A stretch of DNA of 39,974 nt from assembly GCF_023618015.1 (NCBI RefSeq), contig NZ_JAJKBJ010000026.1, forward strand, positions 1 to 39,974. The letters run 5' to 3'. This document shows, piece by piece, positions 27,195 through 36,600 of the stretch (positions are counted from its first letter, which is position 1; each line of letters opens with the position of its first letter). Origin of the DNA: Legionella maioricensis. Its GTDB lineage: Bacteria > Pseudomonadota > Gammaproteobacteria > Legionellales > Legionellaceae. The translations under genes and the position numbers were made by a program. The notes below the pieces were generated by a model, which made no database searches, was not told the DNA's origin, and saw nothing but the letters and a program-made list of their open reading frames with translations.

Positions 27195-27287
27195 AATAGT
27201 TAAAATTTTTATGGAATGGAGCTTTTATCCGTGTAAAACTGATTCAGGTAATCGGAGTCAATCGACCCTCAACTCAAAAGGGATAAT

Positions 27288-28535
27288 ATGGATTTAAAGA
27301 GATCAAATTTTCGCTGGTTAATAGTCACCCTCTTATTTTTAATCACTTTTATAAATTATATTGATCGCGCTTCCATTTCTTATGCTATTGATAATATTGC
27401 AAAAGATTTTAATTTATCGGATTGGCAAATTGGTTTAGTGTTGGGCGCTTTTGGTGTGGGTTATGTATTTACTACCTTTTTAGGTGGCATCGCTGCAGAT
27501 AAATTTGGCGCCAAAAAAACCTTGATGGTCTCCATTTTTTTTTGGGGGGTGGGCTCTCTCTTAACGGGGATGGCATTGGGTTTCTTCATGGTGCTCCTCT
27601 CAAGGATCGTTTTAGGTTTAGCAGAAGGACCTAATTTTCCCGCAATGACTCGAGCGATTAGTGATTGGCTTTCCGAGCAAGAGCGTAACCGTGCTTTATC
27701 CTTTGCATTAATTTCTGTACCCGTTGCCCTTGCTCTGGGTGGTCCCATTATGTCTTTTCTTATTTTAACCTTATCATGGCGGGGAACTTATTATTTCTTA
27801 ACGGTTCTTGCTCTTGTTTGGATCCCGATATGGTGGTGGTTGTTTCAAGATAAACCAGAAAGCTCACCCCATGTAAATCAATTGGAATTGGCCTATTTAC
27901 AAGAGGAAGTGATCATTAAATCAAAAGATATTCCGGAAAAGGTGTCCTGGGGATTTCTTTTTTTTAATAAAACTTTATTAGCTAATAACTGGTCTTTTTT
28001 TGTATTTGGTTATTATCTTTTCTTTTTTATGACCTGGTTGCCTCGTTATTTACATGAGGTATATCAGCTTAATTTAACCCAGATTGGAATGTACTCCATC
28101 GCTCCCTGGTTACTTGCTGCACTGCTGATGTGGGGTGTTGGCGTTTTATCGGATTATGTCTTTAAGAAAACTCAAAGTTTACGTTTGTCTCGCTCCTACC
28201 CCATTATTATCACTCAATTATTATCCGCGTTATGCATTCTTCCTATTTTATTAACGCATCACGTTTTTTATGCCATGTTTTTTATTTCTTTAGCGGTAGG
28301 TTTTGCCATGAGTGCCAATGCCTCTTTTTATGCAGTTAATATTGATATTGCTAAAGAACGGGCTGGTTCAGCGTTGGGCATTATGGATGCGGTATTTGCG
28401 ATTGCAGGATTCCTGGCACCAACCCTGACCGGGGTGCTCATCTCGATAACAGGACATTTTGAAGCCACATTTTTTCTATTATTCGGATTGGCTATATCTT
28501 CTGTTTTTGTAATGTTACTTTTTCATAATAAATAG
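27288..28535 (+). CDS. MFS transporter, anion:cation symporter-like
   Basis: This 415-aa inner-membrane protein has about 12 transmembrane helices. The N-terminus FINYIDRASISYAI and the loop 2-3 signature GGIAADKFGAKKTL fit the anion:cation symporter branch of the major facilitator superfamily (sugar acids, organic anions, phosphate). RIVLGLAEGPNFPAMTRAIS is a further hallmark of that branch. The substrate cannot be told from sequence alone. A good AAGGGA ribosome site precedes the ATG. It stands alone, divergent from rdgB and 146 bp before the EamA-type gene. Confidence 0.9.
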   Translation: MDLKRSNFRWLIVTLLFLITFINYIDRASISYAIDNIAKDFNLSDWQIGLVLGAFGVGYVFTTFLGGIAADKFGAKKTLMVSIFFWGVGSLLTGMALGFFMVLLSRIVLGLAEGPNFPAMTRAISDWLSEQERNRALSFALISVPVALALGGPIMSFLILTLSWRGTYYFLTVLALVWIPIWWWLFQDKPESSPHVNQLELAYLQEEVIIKSKDIPEKVSWGFLFFNKTLLANNWSFFVFGYYLFFFMTWLPRYLHEVYQLNLTQIGMYSIAPWLLAALLMWGVGVLSDYVFKKTQSLRLSRSYPIIITQLLSALCILPILLTHHVFYAMFFISLAVGFAMSANASFYAVNIDIAKERAGSALGIMDAVFAIAGFLAPTLTGVLISITGHFEATFFLLFGLAISSVFVMLLFHNK

Positions 28536-28681
28536 AGTGAGTATGCGACATAAGTATCTGAGGTTGGGTTTACGAATTGGTTCTATTACTTGATTGTTTT
28601 TAATACAATGCATTATATTTCTTAGCAATAGTTTTGTTTTTAAGTTAAAATAGGTTCGTTTTTAAATAAATTGAATTAATA

Positions 28682-29569
28682 ATGCCTATCTCCCATCTTT
28701 TATTGACTTTATTAGTGGTAGTTATCTGGGGACTTAACTTTATTTTTGTAAAGTTAGGCCTGGAAGAAGTTTCGCCGCTATTACTTTGTGCATTACGGTT
28801 TTTCTTAGCCAGCATTCCTGCTGTTTTTTTTATAAAGCCACCTGAGGGGCCCTTTAGAATTGTTGCCTTGTATGGATTAGTGATGTTTGCTTTGCAATTT
28901 GCTCTGGTCTTCATGGGAATGCATGCAGGTATGACCCCGGGAATGGCTTCATTACTGATGCAGGTACAAGTGTTTTTTAGTATGTTTTTTGCTGTGCTCT
29001 TTTTAGGTGAACAACCGAGTATCAGCCAAGTAGTAGGGGCATTGGTTGCTTTCATGGGCATTGGCTTAGTCGCTATGCATTTCGATACCGATGTATCGCT
29101 GCTGGGTTTTATATTGATCTTATCGGCTGCAGCGACGTGGGGAATTGGGAATTTGATAACCAAAAAAATTAAAACAACCAACTTTATTGCTGTAATTGTT
29201 TGGGGCAGCTTTGTAGCATGTTTTCCCATGTTTCTCCTGTCTTTACTCTTTGAAGGACCGCAGCGTATTGTTACCAGCTATAATCAAGTGACTTGGCAGG
29301 GAATAGGATCACTTTTTTATATTGTTTATGCATCAACCTGGATAGGCTATGGCATATGGAATTGGTTGCTCGCGCGTTATTCGGTAGGAATGATCGTTCC
29401 CTTTACTTTATTAGTTCCTGTCGTTGGTATTTTAAGCTCCGTTCTGCTCCTTGGAGAGCCGTTCCAGTTATGGAAACTGAATGCCGGTTTATTAGTGGTT
29501 AGTGGACTTTGCATTAATATCTTAAGCCCTCGCTTTTTTATGGTCAAAGCGCAACCCAATGAAGCCTGA
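28682..29569 (+). CDS. eamA: EamA-type drug/metabolite exporter
   Basis: This 295-aa DMT-superfamily transporter has about ten transmembrane helices from two EamA repeats. The start LLTLLVVVIWGLNFIFVKLG and the C-terminal half YASTWIGYGIWNWLLARY plus PFTLLVPVVGILSSVLLLGE closely resemble E. coli EamA (YdeD), which exports O-acetylserine and cysteine. Substrate specificity is inferred from that similarity only. The ribosome site before the ATG at 28682 is weak. The neighbouring deacetylase gene begins 69 bp downstream. Confidence 0.88.
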   Translation: MPISHLLLTLLVVVIWGLNFIFVKLGLEEVSPLLLCALRFFLASIPAVFFIKPPEGPFRIVALYGLVMFALQFALVFMGMHAGMTPGMASLLMQVQVFFSMFFAVLFLGEQPSISQVVGALVAFMGIGLVAMHFDTDVSLLGFILILSAAATWGIGNLITKKIKTTNFIAVIVWGSFVACFPMFLLSLLFEGPQRIVTSYNQVTWQGIGSLFYIVYASTWIGYGIWNWLLARYSVGMIVPFTLLVPVVGILSSVLLLGEPFQLWKLNAGLLVVSGLCINILSPRFFMVKAQPNEA

Positions 29570-29638
29570 AAATAAAATTATCGCAAAATCACTGCAGATG
29601 AGTATATGATTAACTTCTTTTTAGAGTAGAAATCTGTA

Positions 29639-30475
29639 ATGAGTGATTTTAAAACGATAGTGTTATGTGCTGATGACTTTGGATTAAATTCGGGGGTTTC
29701 TCAAGGAATTTTAAAGTTAGTGCAGATGCGTCGTTTGTCCGCAGTAGGTTGCATGACCAATATGCCTGACTTTAATCTTCATGCCAAAGATTTATGTGCT
29801 TTAAAAAGAGAAGTACAGACCGGTTTACATTTTAATCTAACAGAAGGTTATTTCTTGTCTGAACCAGAAAGACCTTGTTTCAGTTTAAATAACTTACTTA
29901 TTAAATCGCATTTACATCTGCTGAATCTTGACTTAATCGCTAAAGAATTTAATGCTCAGCTGGATCACTTTATCCAAATGATGGGCGAAATGCCTGACTT
30001 TATCGATGGCCATGAACATGTGCATCAATTCCCTGGTATAAGAAGGGTGATTCTGGATATTTATGAACAACGGATAAAACCTCACAGAGCCTGGATACGT
30101 TCCACTTATCCCTCCATTACTATTTTTAAATATTGGTTTAAAGGAATGATATTGGCTATGGCAGGGGGGAGAAAATTGCATGCCGAGCTCAAAAAATTAA
30201 CTATTCCTCATCATCATTATTTTGCCGGCGTATATGATTTTGCTCCAGACGCTGATTACCCAGCATTATTCAAGCATTGGCTGACTTTAGTTCCTTCCGA
30301 TACGCTCATTATGTGTCATCCAGGTGACTGTTTAATTCCTTCCATGACTCGTTTAATCGAATTGAATTATTTCTTGAGCGATGAGTTTGTCAATGATTGT
30401 CAGGAACATCGAGTCCGTCTGTTTTTATCGACAAGCCCAAAATCTGGAGAGGATGAAGCTATAAATAGAGACTAA
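29639..30475 (+). CDS. YdjC/ChbG/HpnK-family carbohydrate deacetylase
   Basis: The 278-aa protein has the metal-dependent YdjC-like barrel deacetylase motifs: N-terminal LCADDFGLNSGVSQGIL (the Asp pair for metal and catalysis), TGLHFNLTEGY, and DFIDGHEHVHQFPGIR with the metal His residues. It ends with MCHPGDC. Relatives deacetylate chitooligosaccharides (ChbG) or act in hopanoid side-chain synthesis (HpnK). Here the genes facing it are a GtrB-like glycosyltransferase and a GtrA-like flippase, which suggests a lipid-linked or surface sugar substrate (inference). Its last 51 bp overlap the 3' end of the convergent GtrA gene. Confidence 0.88.
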   Translation: MSDFKTIVLCADDFGLNSGVSQGILKLVQMRRLSAVGCMTNMPDFNLHAKDLCALKREVQTGLHFNLTEGYFLSEPERPCFSLNNLLIKSHLHLLNLDLIAKEFNAQLDHFIQMMGEMPDFIDGHEHVHQFPGIRRVILDIYEQRIKPHRAWIRSTYPSITIFKYWFKGMILAMAGGRKLHAELKKLTIPHHHYFAGVYDFAPDADYPALFKHWLTLVPSDTLIMCHPGDCLIPSMTRLIELNYFLSDEFVNDCQEHRVRLFLSTSPKSGEDEAINRD

Positions 30476-30814
30476 TCCTAAAACAATAATCAGTGCGATC
30501 AAATAACTTAAAGGGGTATAGTCCAGTAATAAAAAGTAAAGAAGTTCGTTGATTATTCCCGCTGAAGACGCAACCAGAAAAAAATGGGGTAAACTTAATT
30601 GTTTTTGATTATGAAGTTTTGCAAAAGTGAAATATCGATGGCCTAAAAAACTCACGTTAAATGCAAGCAAAAACGCAAATATATTAGCGATTAGCGGTCT
30701 GACCTCCATGTAGGTTACAAGGCCTAATACCGTTAGAATGTGTACGGCGGCAGCACTTGCCCCAGTAACACCAAAATAAATCAGGCGGTGAGGTAATTTA
30801 AGAGAGGTGGTCAT
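30425..30814 (-). CDS. GtrA-family small membrane protein (putative polyprenyl-phosphate-sugar flippase)
   Basis: The 129-aa protein has four transmembrane helices and the GtrA-type opening LIYFGVTGASAAAVHI, then LIANIFAFLLAFNVSFLGHRYFTF. GtrA proteins are thought to flip undecaprenyl-phosphate-linked sugars made by GtrB. A longer frame reaches 30868, but the ATG at 30814 has a clear GAGGAG site about 10 bases upstream and overlaps the end of the glycosyltransferase by 17 bp, so it is chosen. The pair is a typical GtrB-GtrA unit. Confidence 0.88.
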   Translation of the reverse strand: MTTSLKLPHRLIYFGVTGASAAAVHILTVLGLVTYMEVRPLIANIFAFLLAFNVSFLGHRYFTFAKLHNQKQLSLPHFFLVASSAGIINELLYFLLLDYTPLSYLIALIIVLGLVSIYSFILSRFWACR

Positions 30815-31757
30815 CGAAACTGGACTCCTCATCAATAATGTACAATGGCCGGTGTTTGACTTCATCAAAGACTCTTCCGATATATTCTCCTACCACCCCT
30901 AAAGCAAATAATTGCAGTCCGCCAAAAAAGCTAATTGCTGTGACTATAGTTGCCCAACCTGGCGTCTGTATACCAAATATGAACGTGCTTAGAATAATCC
31001 AAACCGCATAGAGCATCGCAATACTGGCTACACCCATGCCACCTAAAGCTATCATTCTTAAAGGAAAGGCGCTAAATGAGGTAATGCCTGTAATGGCTAA
31101 ATCGAGTAGCGAATAAAAATTCCATTGAGAAGTACCCGATTTACGGGGTTGTACTTCAAAAGGAATAGCAACTTGTTTGAAACCTACCCAACTGTATAAA
31201 CCCTTCATAAACCGATTACGCTCTGGTAGTTTCTGCAGTGCGCTCACTATTTTTTTGTCCAGTAACCTAAAGTCTCCTGCATTAGCAGGGATATTAATGC
31301 GGTTTATTTTTGAAGTGAGTTGATAAAAGGCTTTGGCGCAGGTTCGTTTTAGCCAGGATTCATCGGCACGGTTTTGACGAACAGCGTAGACCATGTCATT
31401 CCCTTCTTCCCACTTGGCAATAAATTCTGCTAACAGCTCCAGAGGATGTTGAAAATCACCATCCAGCAGAATAACCGCATCGCCCCTGGCATGATCCAAA
31501 CCCGCACTGAGGGCTTTTTCTTTACCAAAATTGCGACTAAAACGAATATAACGAATAGGAAACTGGGATTTGAGTTGATAAATAATTGCCAGCGTATTAT
31601 CTCGGCTGCCGTCATCGACAATCACTATTTCATAAGGATAAGCCAATTCTTTAAGTGTTTTATCCAAGGCAGTGACAAACTCTGCAATCAAGGCCTCTTC
31701 ATTATAAACAGGAACAACGCAGGAGATAAGCTTTGTATGATCAGGAGTTTTAGGCAT
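30798..31757 (-). CDS. GtrB/ArnC/DPM1-like polyprenyl-phosphate glycosyltransferase
   Basis: This 319-aa GT2 enzyme has an N-terminal GT-A domain with SCVVPVYNEEALIAEF, EIVIVDDGSRDNT and the metal-binding VILLDGDFQHP. RFSRNFGKEKALSAGLDHA is typical of the dolichol-phosphate-mannose/GtrB branch. Two C-terminal transmembrane helices (about residues 230-295) follow, giving the bactoprenyl glycosyltransferase layout. It transfers a sugar from a nucleotide donor to polyprenyl phosphate; which sugar is unknown. It is co-transcribed with the downstream GtrA-like gene. The target could be LPS or another envelope glycan. Confidence 0.9.
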   Translation of the reverse strand: MPKTPDHTKLISCVVPVYNEEALIAEFVTALDKTLKELAYPYEIVIVDDGSRDNTLAIIYQLKSQFPIRYIRFSRNFGKEKALSAGLDHARGDAVILLDGDFQHPLELLAEFIAKWEEGNDMVYAVRQNRADESWLKRTCAKAFYQLTSKINRINIPANAGDFRLLDKKIVSALQKLPERNRFMKGLYSWVGFKQVAIPFEVQPRKSGTSQWNFYSLLDLAITGITSFSAFPLRMIALGGMGVASIAMLYAVWIILSTFIFGIQTPGWATIVTAISFFGGLQLFALGVVGEYIGRVFDEVKHRPLYIIDEESSFDDHLS

Positions 31758-32043
31758 AGTGAGTTTAATGATAGAACAAATAGGTGTAAGCCGGCTATAT
31801 TAACTCAAATTGGGAAGTTGCGTCTATCATGGCTTGCAAATTGGCCAATATAATGTTTATTTGAACAGTTTAATTTAAAATAACCTATCCCCGCGTAGGC
31901 GGGGATCAATCTTTGTATTAGCATTTGCTAAAACGGGAATGGATTCCCGCCTGAAGAAAGAAAAATAACCTAAATTGTCTTAGCTTGACGCCTATGAGTG
32001 ATTATTTCTAGCCCAACTGTTTATAGAATAAAGGATTTCCAAC
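31758..32043. terminator. Intergenic hairpins downstream of dps
   Basis: The 286-bp gap holds two compact palindromes. ATCCCCGC-GTAG-GCGGGGAT (31887-31906) has an 8-bp perfect stem. CGGGAAT-GG-ATTCCCG (31934-31949) has a 7-bp stem. They resemble dispersed REP-type hairpins and may also end dps transcription, but neither has a convincing T-run. No gene is seen. Confidence 0.4.
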
Positions 32044-32547
32044 TCAGTCTATTTGGGTTTCAAATAAAAACCAGGCTCTTCTTTCTGTTTCATCAATAAA
32101 ATTTTCAAGCAGACTGGCTGTTGCCACATCATTACCTTTATCGCAGACTTCATGTGCCAAACGCATGTGCTGAGTCAGCTTTTTATTATCATTCATGAGT
32201 TCTTCAATCATTTCCTGCGGCGCTACGTAATCTTTATTGTTATCTTTTATTTTTTGTAATTGGGCTATTTGGCTGATGGAGTGAATCGTATTTTTGCCCA
32301 ATTTTCTTACACGCTCTGCAAGTACATCAATCATCGCAAAGATTTGATCGGCCTGTTCATCTAGCAGTAAATGGTAATCACGGAAATGGCTACCGGACAT
32401 GTGCCAGTGGAAGTTCTTTGTCTTAACAAAAAGAGTAAAGACATCAGCAATTAATGGGTTTATGGCTTGAGCTATTTTGTTGCGGTCCGCGTCATCCAAG
32501 TCACTGGGAAAAGAATACATGGCGAGAGTATCGTATGATTTTGACAT
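32044..32547 (-). CDS. dps: Dps-family DNA-binding ferritin-like protein
   Basis: This 167-aa member of the Dps/miniferritin family forms a 12-subunit shell that oxidises Fe(II) with peroxide and protects DNA. The intersubunit ferroxidase motif is clear: KNFHWHMSG, then FRDYHLLLDEQADQIFAMID, supplying His, Asp and Glu ligands. The N-terminal tail is short and only weakly basic, so direct DNA binding is uncertain. An AAGGA ribosome site precedes the ATG. It is probably monocistronic, with a large hairpin upstream (32685-32767) and hairpins downstream. Confidence 0.94.
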   Translation of the reverse strand: MSKSYDTLAMYSFPSDLDDADRNKIAQAINPLIADVFTLFVKTKNFHWHMSGSHFRDYHLLLDEQADQIFAMIDVLAERVRKLGKNTIHSISQIAQLQKIKDNNKDYVAPQEMIEELMNDNKKLTQHMRLAHEVCDKGNDVATASLLENFIDETERRAWFLFETQID

Positions 32548-32639
32548 ATCTAAATCCTTTTTGAAGAGTAAGTTTAATTATTGTAGCAGTTCCTCAGGTT
32601 GTCAATTGAAGTAATGTAAGGATTTTTATTAGATTTTAG

Positions 32640-32767
32640 GACGTCATCTCGAGCAAATAGCACGTTACCTCGAACCAATAGCACGTCATCTCGAGCAGCC
32701 GCGAGAGATCTCCTGAAATGTAGCTCAGGGCTTGTTTTGGAGATCTCTCGCGGCTGCTCGAGATGAC
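32640..32767. repeat. Palindromic element with perfect 29-bp inverted arms
   Basis: The arm starting GTCATCTCGAGCAGCCGCGA (32685-32713) is exactly inverted at 32739-32767, with a 25-bp loop. Upstream, two partial copies of the arm head (ACGTCATCTCGAGCA at about 32641 and ACGTTACCTCGAACCA at about 32662) form a short degenerate tandem with roughly 21-bp period. The GAGATCTCC core is shared with the arrays near bcsG and bcsE. Confidence 0.88.
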
Positions 32768-32781
32768 CTGGCCAATATATT

Positions 32782-33288
32782 CTATATCCTGGTTAGTAAG
32801 TTCGTTTCAATAAGATGCCAGTGAGACTCACTTATTTTTGCAGTCAAGGTACTAAAATACCTCTGCAGATTAGCGCGTGCTGCATTGGGGATATTGGCAT
32901 TGATGCTATTATGAGTGGTTTTATGCTGATTTATAGACAATTCATACAATTGTTTTTGTTGAAAGGCTTCTGAAGTGATTTCCAATTGTAATATCTGGTG
33001 GCGGAAGGGTTGAACGAATTTATTTTGGTGCTGGTTTCGCAGCCACTGACGGGCCTGTCTTAATTGATGAGTCACATGAGCATGCCATGGGGCGTTGTCA
33101 GTTAAAATTTGATTTAGAAACTCTTGACTGAATTCACCTCGTTCCGAGGCATACCAGCAGCACCACAATACAATATTTACATTAATATCATAGCAATCCT
33201 GTATAGCAAGGCATAATTGCTTGATGTCTTCATTGGCATAAAGTTTCAGCGAGTAATCCCACAATGGATTCATCAATTCTTCAATCAT
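32782..33288 (-). CDS. TIGR02444-type conserved hypothetical protein
   Basis: The 168-aa cytoplasmic protein has the family opening NPLWDYSLKLYA and the hallmark AIQDCYDINVNIVLWCCWYA. These match the TIGR02444 (DUF2390-like) proteins seen in gammaproteobacteria, whose function is unknown. The remainder is helical and rich in Gln and His, with no membrane segment. Two starts are possible: the ATG at 33288 or the one at 33273 (MNPLWDY), which fits the family start better. I keep the longer form without strong preference. It ends at the edge of the large palindromic element. Confidence 0.8.
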   Translation of the reverse strand: MIEELMNPLWDYSLKLYANEDIKQLCLAIQDCYDINVNIVLWCCWYASERGEFSQEFLNQILTDNAPWHAHVTHQLRQARQWLRNQHQNKFVQPFRHQILQLEITSEAFQQKQLYELSINQHKTTHNSINANIPNAARANLQRYFSTLTAKISESHWHLIETNLLTRI

Positions 33289-33618
33289 TTTAAATAAGAT
33301 TAATGGTAAGCACTCAGGATCAATAACCGATTGTAACTCTATTTGATCTTCGTCGTATAGCTATAGGCTTGCTAATTTGTTACCCCTGAAAAGAGCAAAC
33401 CTGCAGCATTTTTAAATTATTCTGAATATCAACTAAAGTATATTTCACAGGTTTAAGCCATAATTTGATTACTTGGTTTAATTAATGAACTCACTGGGCC
33501 CATAATACAGTGTGATTGTTCTATACTCAGAGAGATCATTAATTTTACCTTAAGAATTTAGGGGTAAAATTAAGATATTAGCGAATTATTATTATGCGAC
33601 CACTGTGGGGTCATTGAT
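33289..33618. promoter_or_regulatory. Divergent intergenic region with 11-bp inverted repeat before the giant kinase gene
   Basis: These 330 bp contain no gene. TTAATTTTACC (33539-33549) and GGTAAAATTAA (33563-33573) are perfect inverted copies with a 13-bp spacer, lying 46 bp upstream of the ATG at 33619. A -10-like TATACT is at 33522-33527, with no good -35. The palindrome could be a regulator site downstream of the transcription start. I cannot match it confidently to known Legionella regulators such as PmrA or CpxR. A GGGG before the ATG may be the ribosome site. Confidence 0.4.
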
Positions 33619-36600
33619 ATGGCATATAGTAAAAAATTTATTGATGGTATTAATGCCATTAATTTTTCTAGTGACTCAGCAATACTTCTTAGAAATTCTT
33701 TAATTGCCGCCGCTTATCAAGAGTTGGTCGAAGAACAAAAAGCCGTCCAAAAAGGATTAAGTGAGCTACCTAAAAGTATTCCTGATAATGAGTTTGCAAA
33801 TAGCGAATTAGAACGATACAGAGAAAAACAGCAAGAGCTTGAATCGCGAATCCAAACTCAGATAGGACTATTTACTCAGGAGTACAGCCAACAGATTCTT
33901 ACGGCCAAAACAGTCATTGGTGATCCTGATCTTTTTGTTAAAACGTTTGCTGAGAATTTCCGTGACATAAGCCATCTGGCCTATACTCTTTCTGATGCCC
34001 CACCCGTTATTAAAGAATTCCAAACGGCATTATACATAGAAGTATTATTTAAACTCGATCCAGCCGAACAAGAAACCCAGTTGCAGACTTTATTGCTGCC
34101 CAACATTAAGGATATGGTCGAGCAAGCGATTGCCATGTATGACCGTAATCCCAACAATGTTGCATTACGAAGTCAATGTCAAAGACTTGTCCATATGGGG
34201 CTTTATGAAATAGTCCGACGTGATTGCAACACAATAGATGCGGCAGCTGAATTGCCTCAATACAAAAAATATCAAGAATTTATCACCGCTTTAAATTCTA
34301 AATTTCCTCCTGTAGGTCAGTCTTCTGTTATAGATGGATTAAGTAATTATAAAGCGACCAATGGCACATCAATTGGGGATTTATTGGCTGGGGTCGAAGC
34401 CAAATATAAAATAACGCAGGCCGGGGACTGGGCAAGCGATGATAAAATCAATGTTCTTAAAGCCAGAAAAACTTTGTTTAATGCCTTAAGATTTGGACAA
34501 GAAGATCGTAGAGAATATGCGAAGAAAACAGAAAGCAATTTGACGCGTGATTTATTCTGGGCGAGGAATATTGAAGAGGTTGAGTTATTTACCAAAAGCA
34601 AAGTTTCAGAGAAGACAGCCTCTTCTCTAACAGAACAGCGCTATCTGGGGCAAGAGGATAGACCTTTTAAAGAGAAACTAAAAAAGTATACGAATGAGCA
34701 GCCTGAGTATAGAAAATTACAAGAAATTTTGGAAAGGATTTATGACAAGGAAAACCGCAAGGAAGAGGGGGACATACCGATAGGTAAAGAGGTCTTTACT
34801 AAAAGAGAGAAGGACATCAAAGATTATATTCGAAAGATGCTTGTTGAGGAGTTGGCTCGACCACAGGTAACCGTTTTGCCTAATGGAGAAATAGAAGTAA
34901 ATCTCTATTTTTTCAAAATGGATGAAGATTTTGTAGACCGACTGTTTAAGATTATTCAAGACCGTGGTGGATTTGGGTGGGGAGTATCTTCTATCATGGG
35001 GGCCTTTACTTCTGATAAGGCGCTTACAGAGAAACTTCATTATACTCCAATTAAAGGCAAATCATTATCCGATATAGAAACGCAGCTTACTGAATTAGAA
35101 AGAACTAAAAAACTGACAATCGAACAAGCAAAAGCTTATAACGCAGAATTTAATAATCTTAAAAAAGCGGTTAACTTAGCCCAGTACTCTCAACTTTCCC
35201 AATTGAAACCTCAAGGTAATAGTAAGCAGTTAGTATTGGGTATATTACATGAATTACAGGAACTCTATGCGGTTAAGCGTGTTAAAGATGCTTTGACCGC
35301 TCCTACCTCACTCAGTCTGGAAAAGGCATTAGAGGAAATTAACACGCTGGCATTAAAGGAAAGTAAAAACAGTCATGAGTTATTAGTAGGAAAAATAAAG
35401 CAATTACAATCGATATATGCGGACAAGATTGTCAAAGATGTCGTTCCAACGCCCGGGGCTGCATTTGAGGAAATAAAGCTGTTAGCTTTAGGTAAGAAGA
35501 CTGATGCGTTAATGCAGCGAATCCAGGAATTAAAAGTTATCTATGCTGGAAAGAGCGTTTATGCTCCTACCGCCATCACTCTGGAGACCGCATTTAAGCA
35601 CTTGGATGCAGGGCGTTCAGAGGACGCATTAAGAATACCAGGACTTCTCGCTAGTCTAAAGGATGCTTCTCAAAGATTATCTAAAGTCGAGCGAGAAATT
35701 AGCTTTTTGAAATTAGATAATAATCAGGAATTATTATTACGTAAATTACTGGAATTACAGGCTATATCCAAGGACAAGACTGTTACAGAGGCTTTAAACG
35801 CCCCAACTTTGCTTAGTCTTGAAAATGCATTAATGGAAATTAAGCAATTAGCATCAAGCCAAGATGAAAACAGTCATGAATTATTATTAAGAAAAATCAA
35901 AGAATTACAGTCCCTATATGCAGACAAGATTGTCAAAGACACCATTCCAACGCCCAAAACTGCATTTGAAGAAATTAATCAGTTGGCTTTAGCCAAGAAC
36001 AATGAATTATTATTGAGTCGAATCGAGGCATTACAAGTTGTCTATGCAGGTAAGAAGGTTGAGGCTCCTACCGCATCCATTCTCAACGTTGCATTTGGCC
36101 ATTTAGTTGCTGGTCGTTACAAGGAATCCCTGGATATTCCAGGACTTGAGAAGAGCATCACTGATGCTTACACCAGACTTTCCGGACTTAATCTGGAGTT
36201 GGCAGCCGAACAGGTCAAGCCTGTTATTAAAAAATCAAAAGTCATTGCCACTTCCTCTCAAGAACGAGAGAAAAAATCCAAAGAATTAGCGGCGGCTTTT
36301 GAATCAGGAGAGAACGTTACTAAAAAAGTAGAAGCGATCTTCCTGGAAGAATATCGTGCCATGCAAGACACTTTGAAATTAACCGCGAAAGAGGTCGAAC
36401 GCATGGAAGCGGAGATCAAGGGTATGGCAGAAGAGATGGTTTGCTTAATAGAGCGTACCCGAGCTGGCCAACCTGCTATAACAGATGCAGAGCAAGACGC
36501 TTATTTTTCTATTTTACAACAAATTGCTAAAGGTATAGACCGGGATCTAAGTGAAGTCCGCTTTAAAGTAAAACATTCAGTTACCGGCAAACAAACGGTA

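Noticed and set aside
28645..29229. 194-codon ORF opposite eamA
   Set aside because: It is a Lys/Thr/Asn-rich shadow of the hydrophobic membrane-protein gene on the other strand.
34347..35040. Minus-strand ORFs within the giant kinase gene
   Set aside because: They are antisense shadows. The plus strand is one long frame with domain content.
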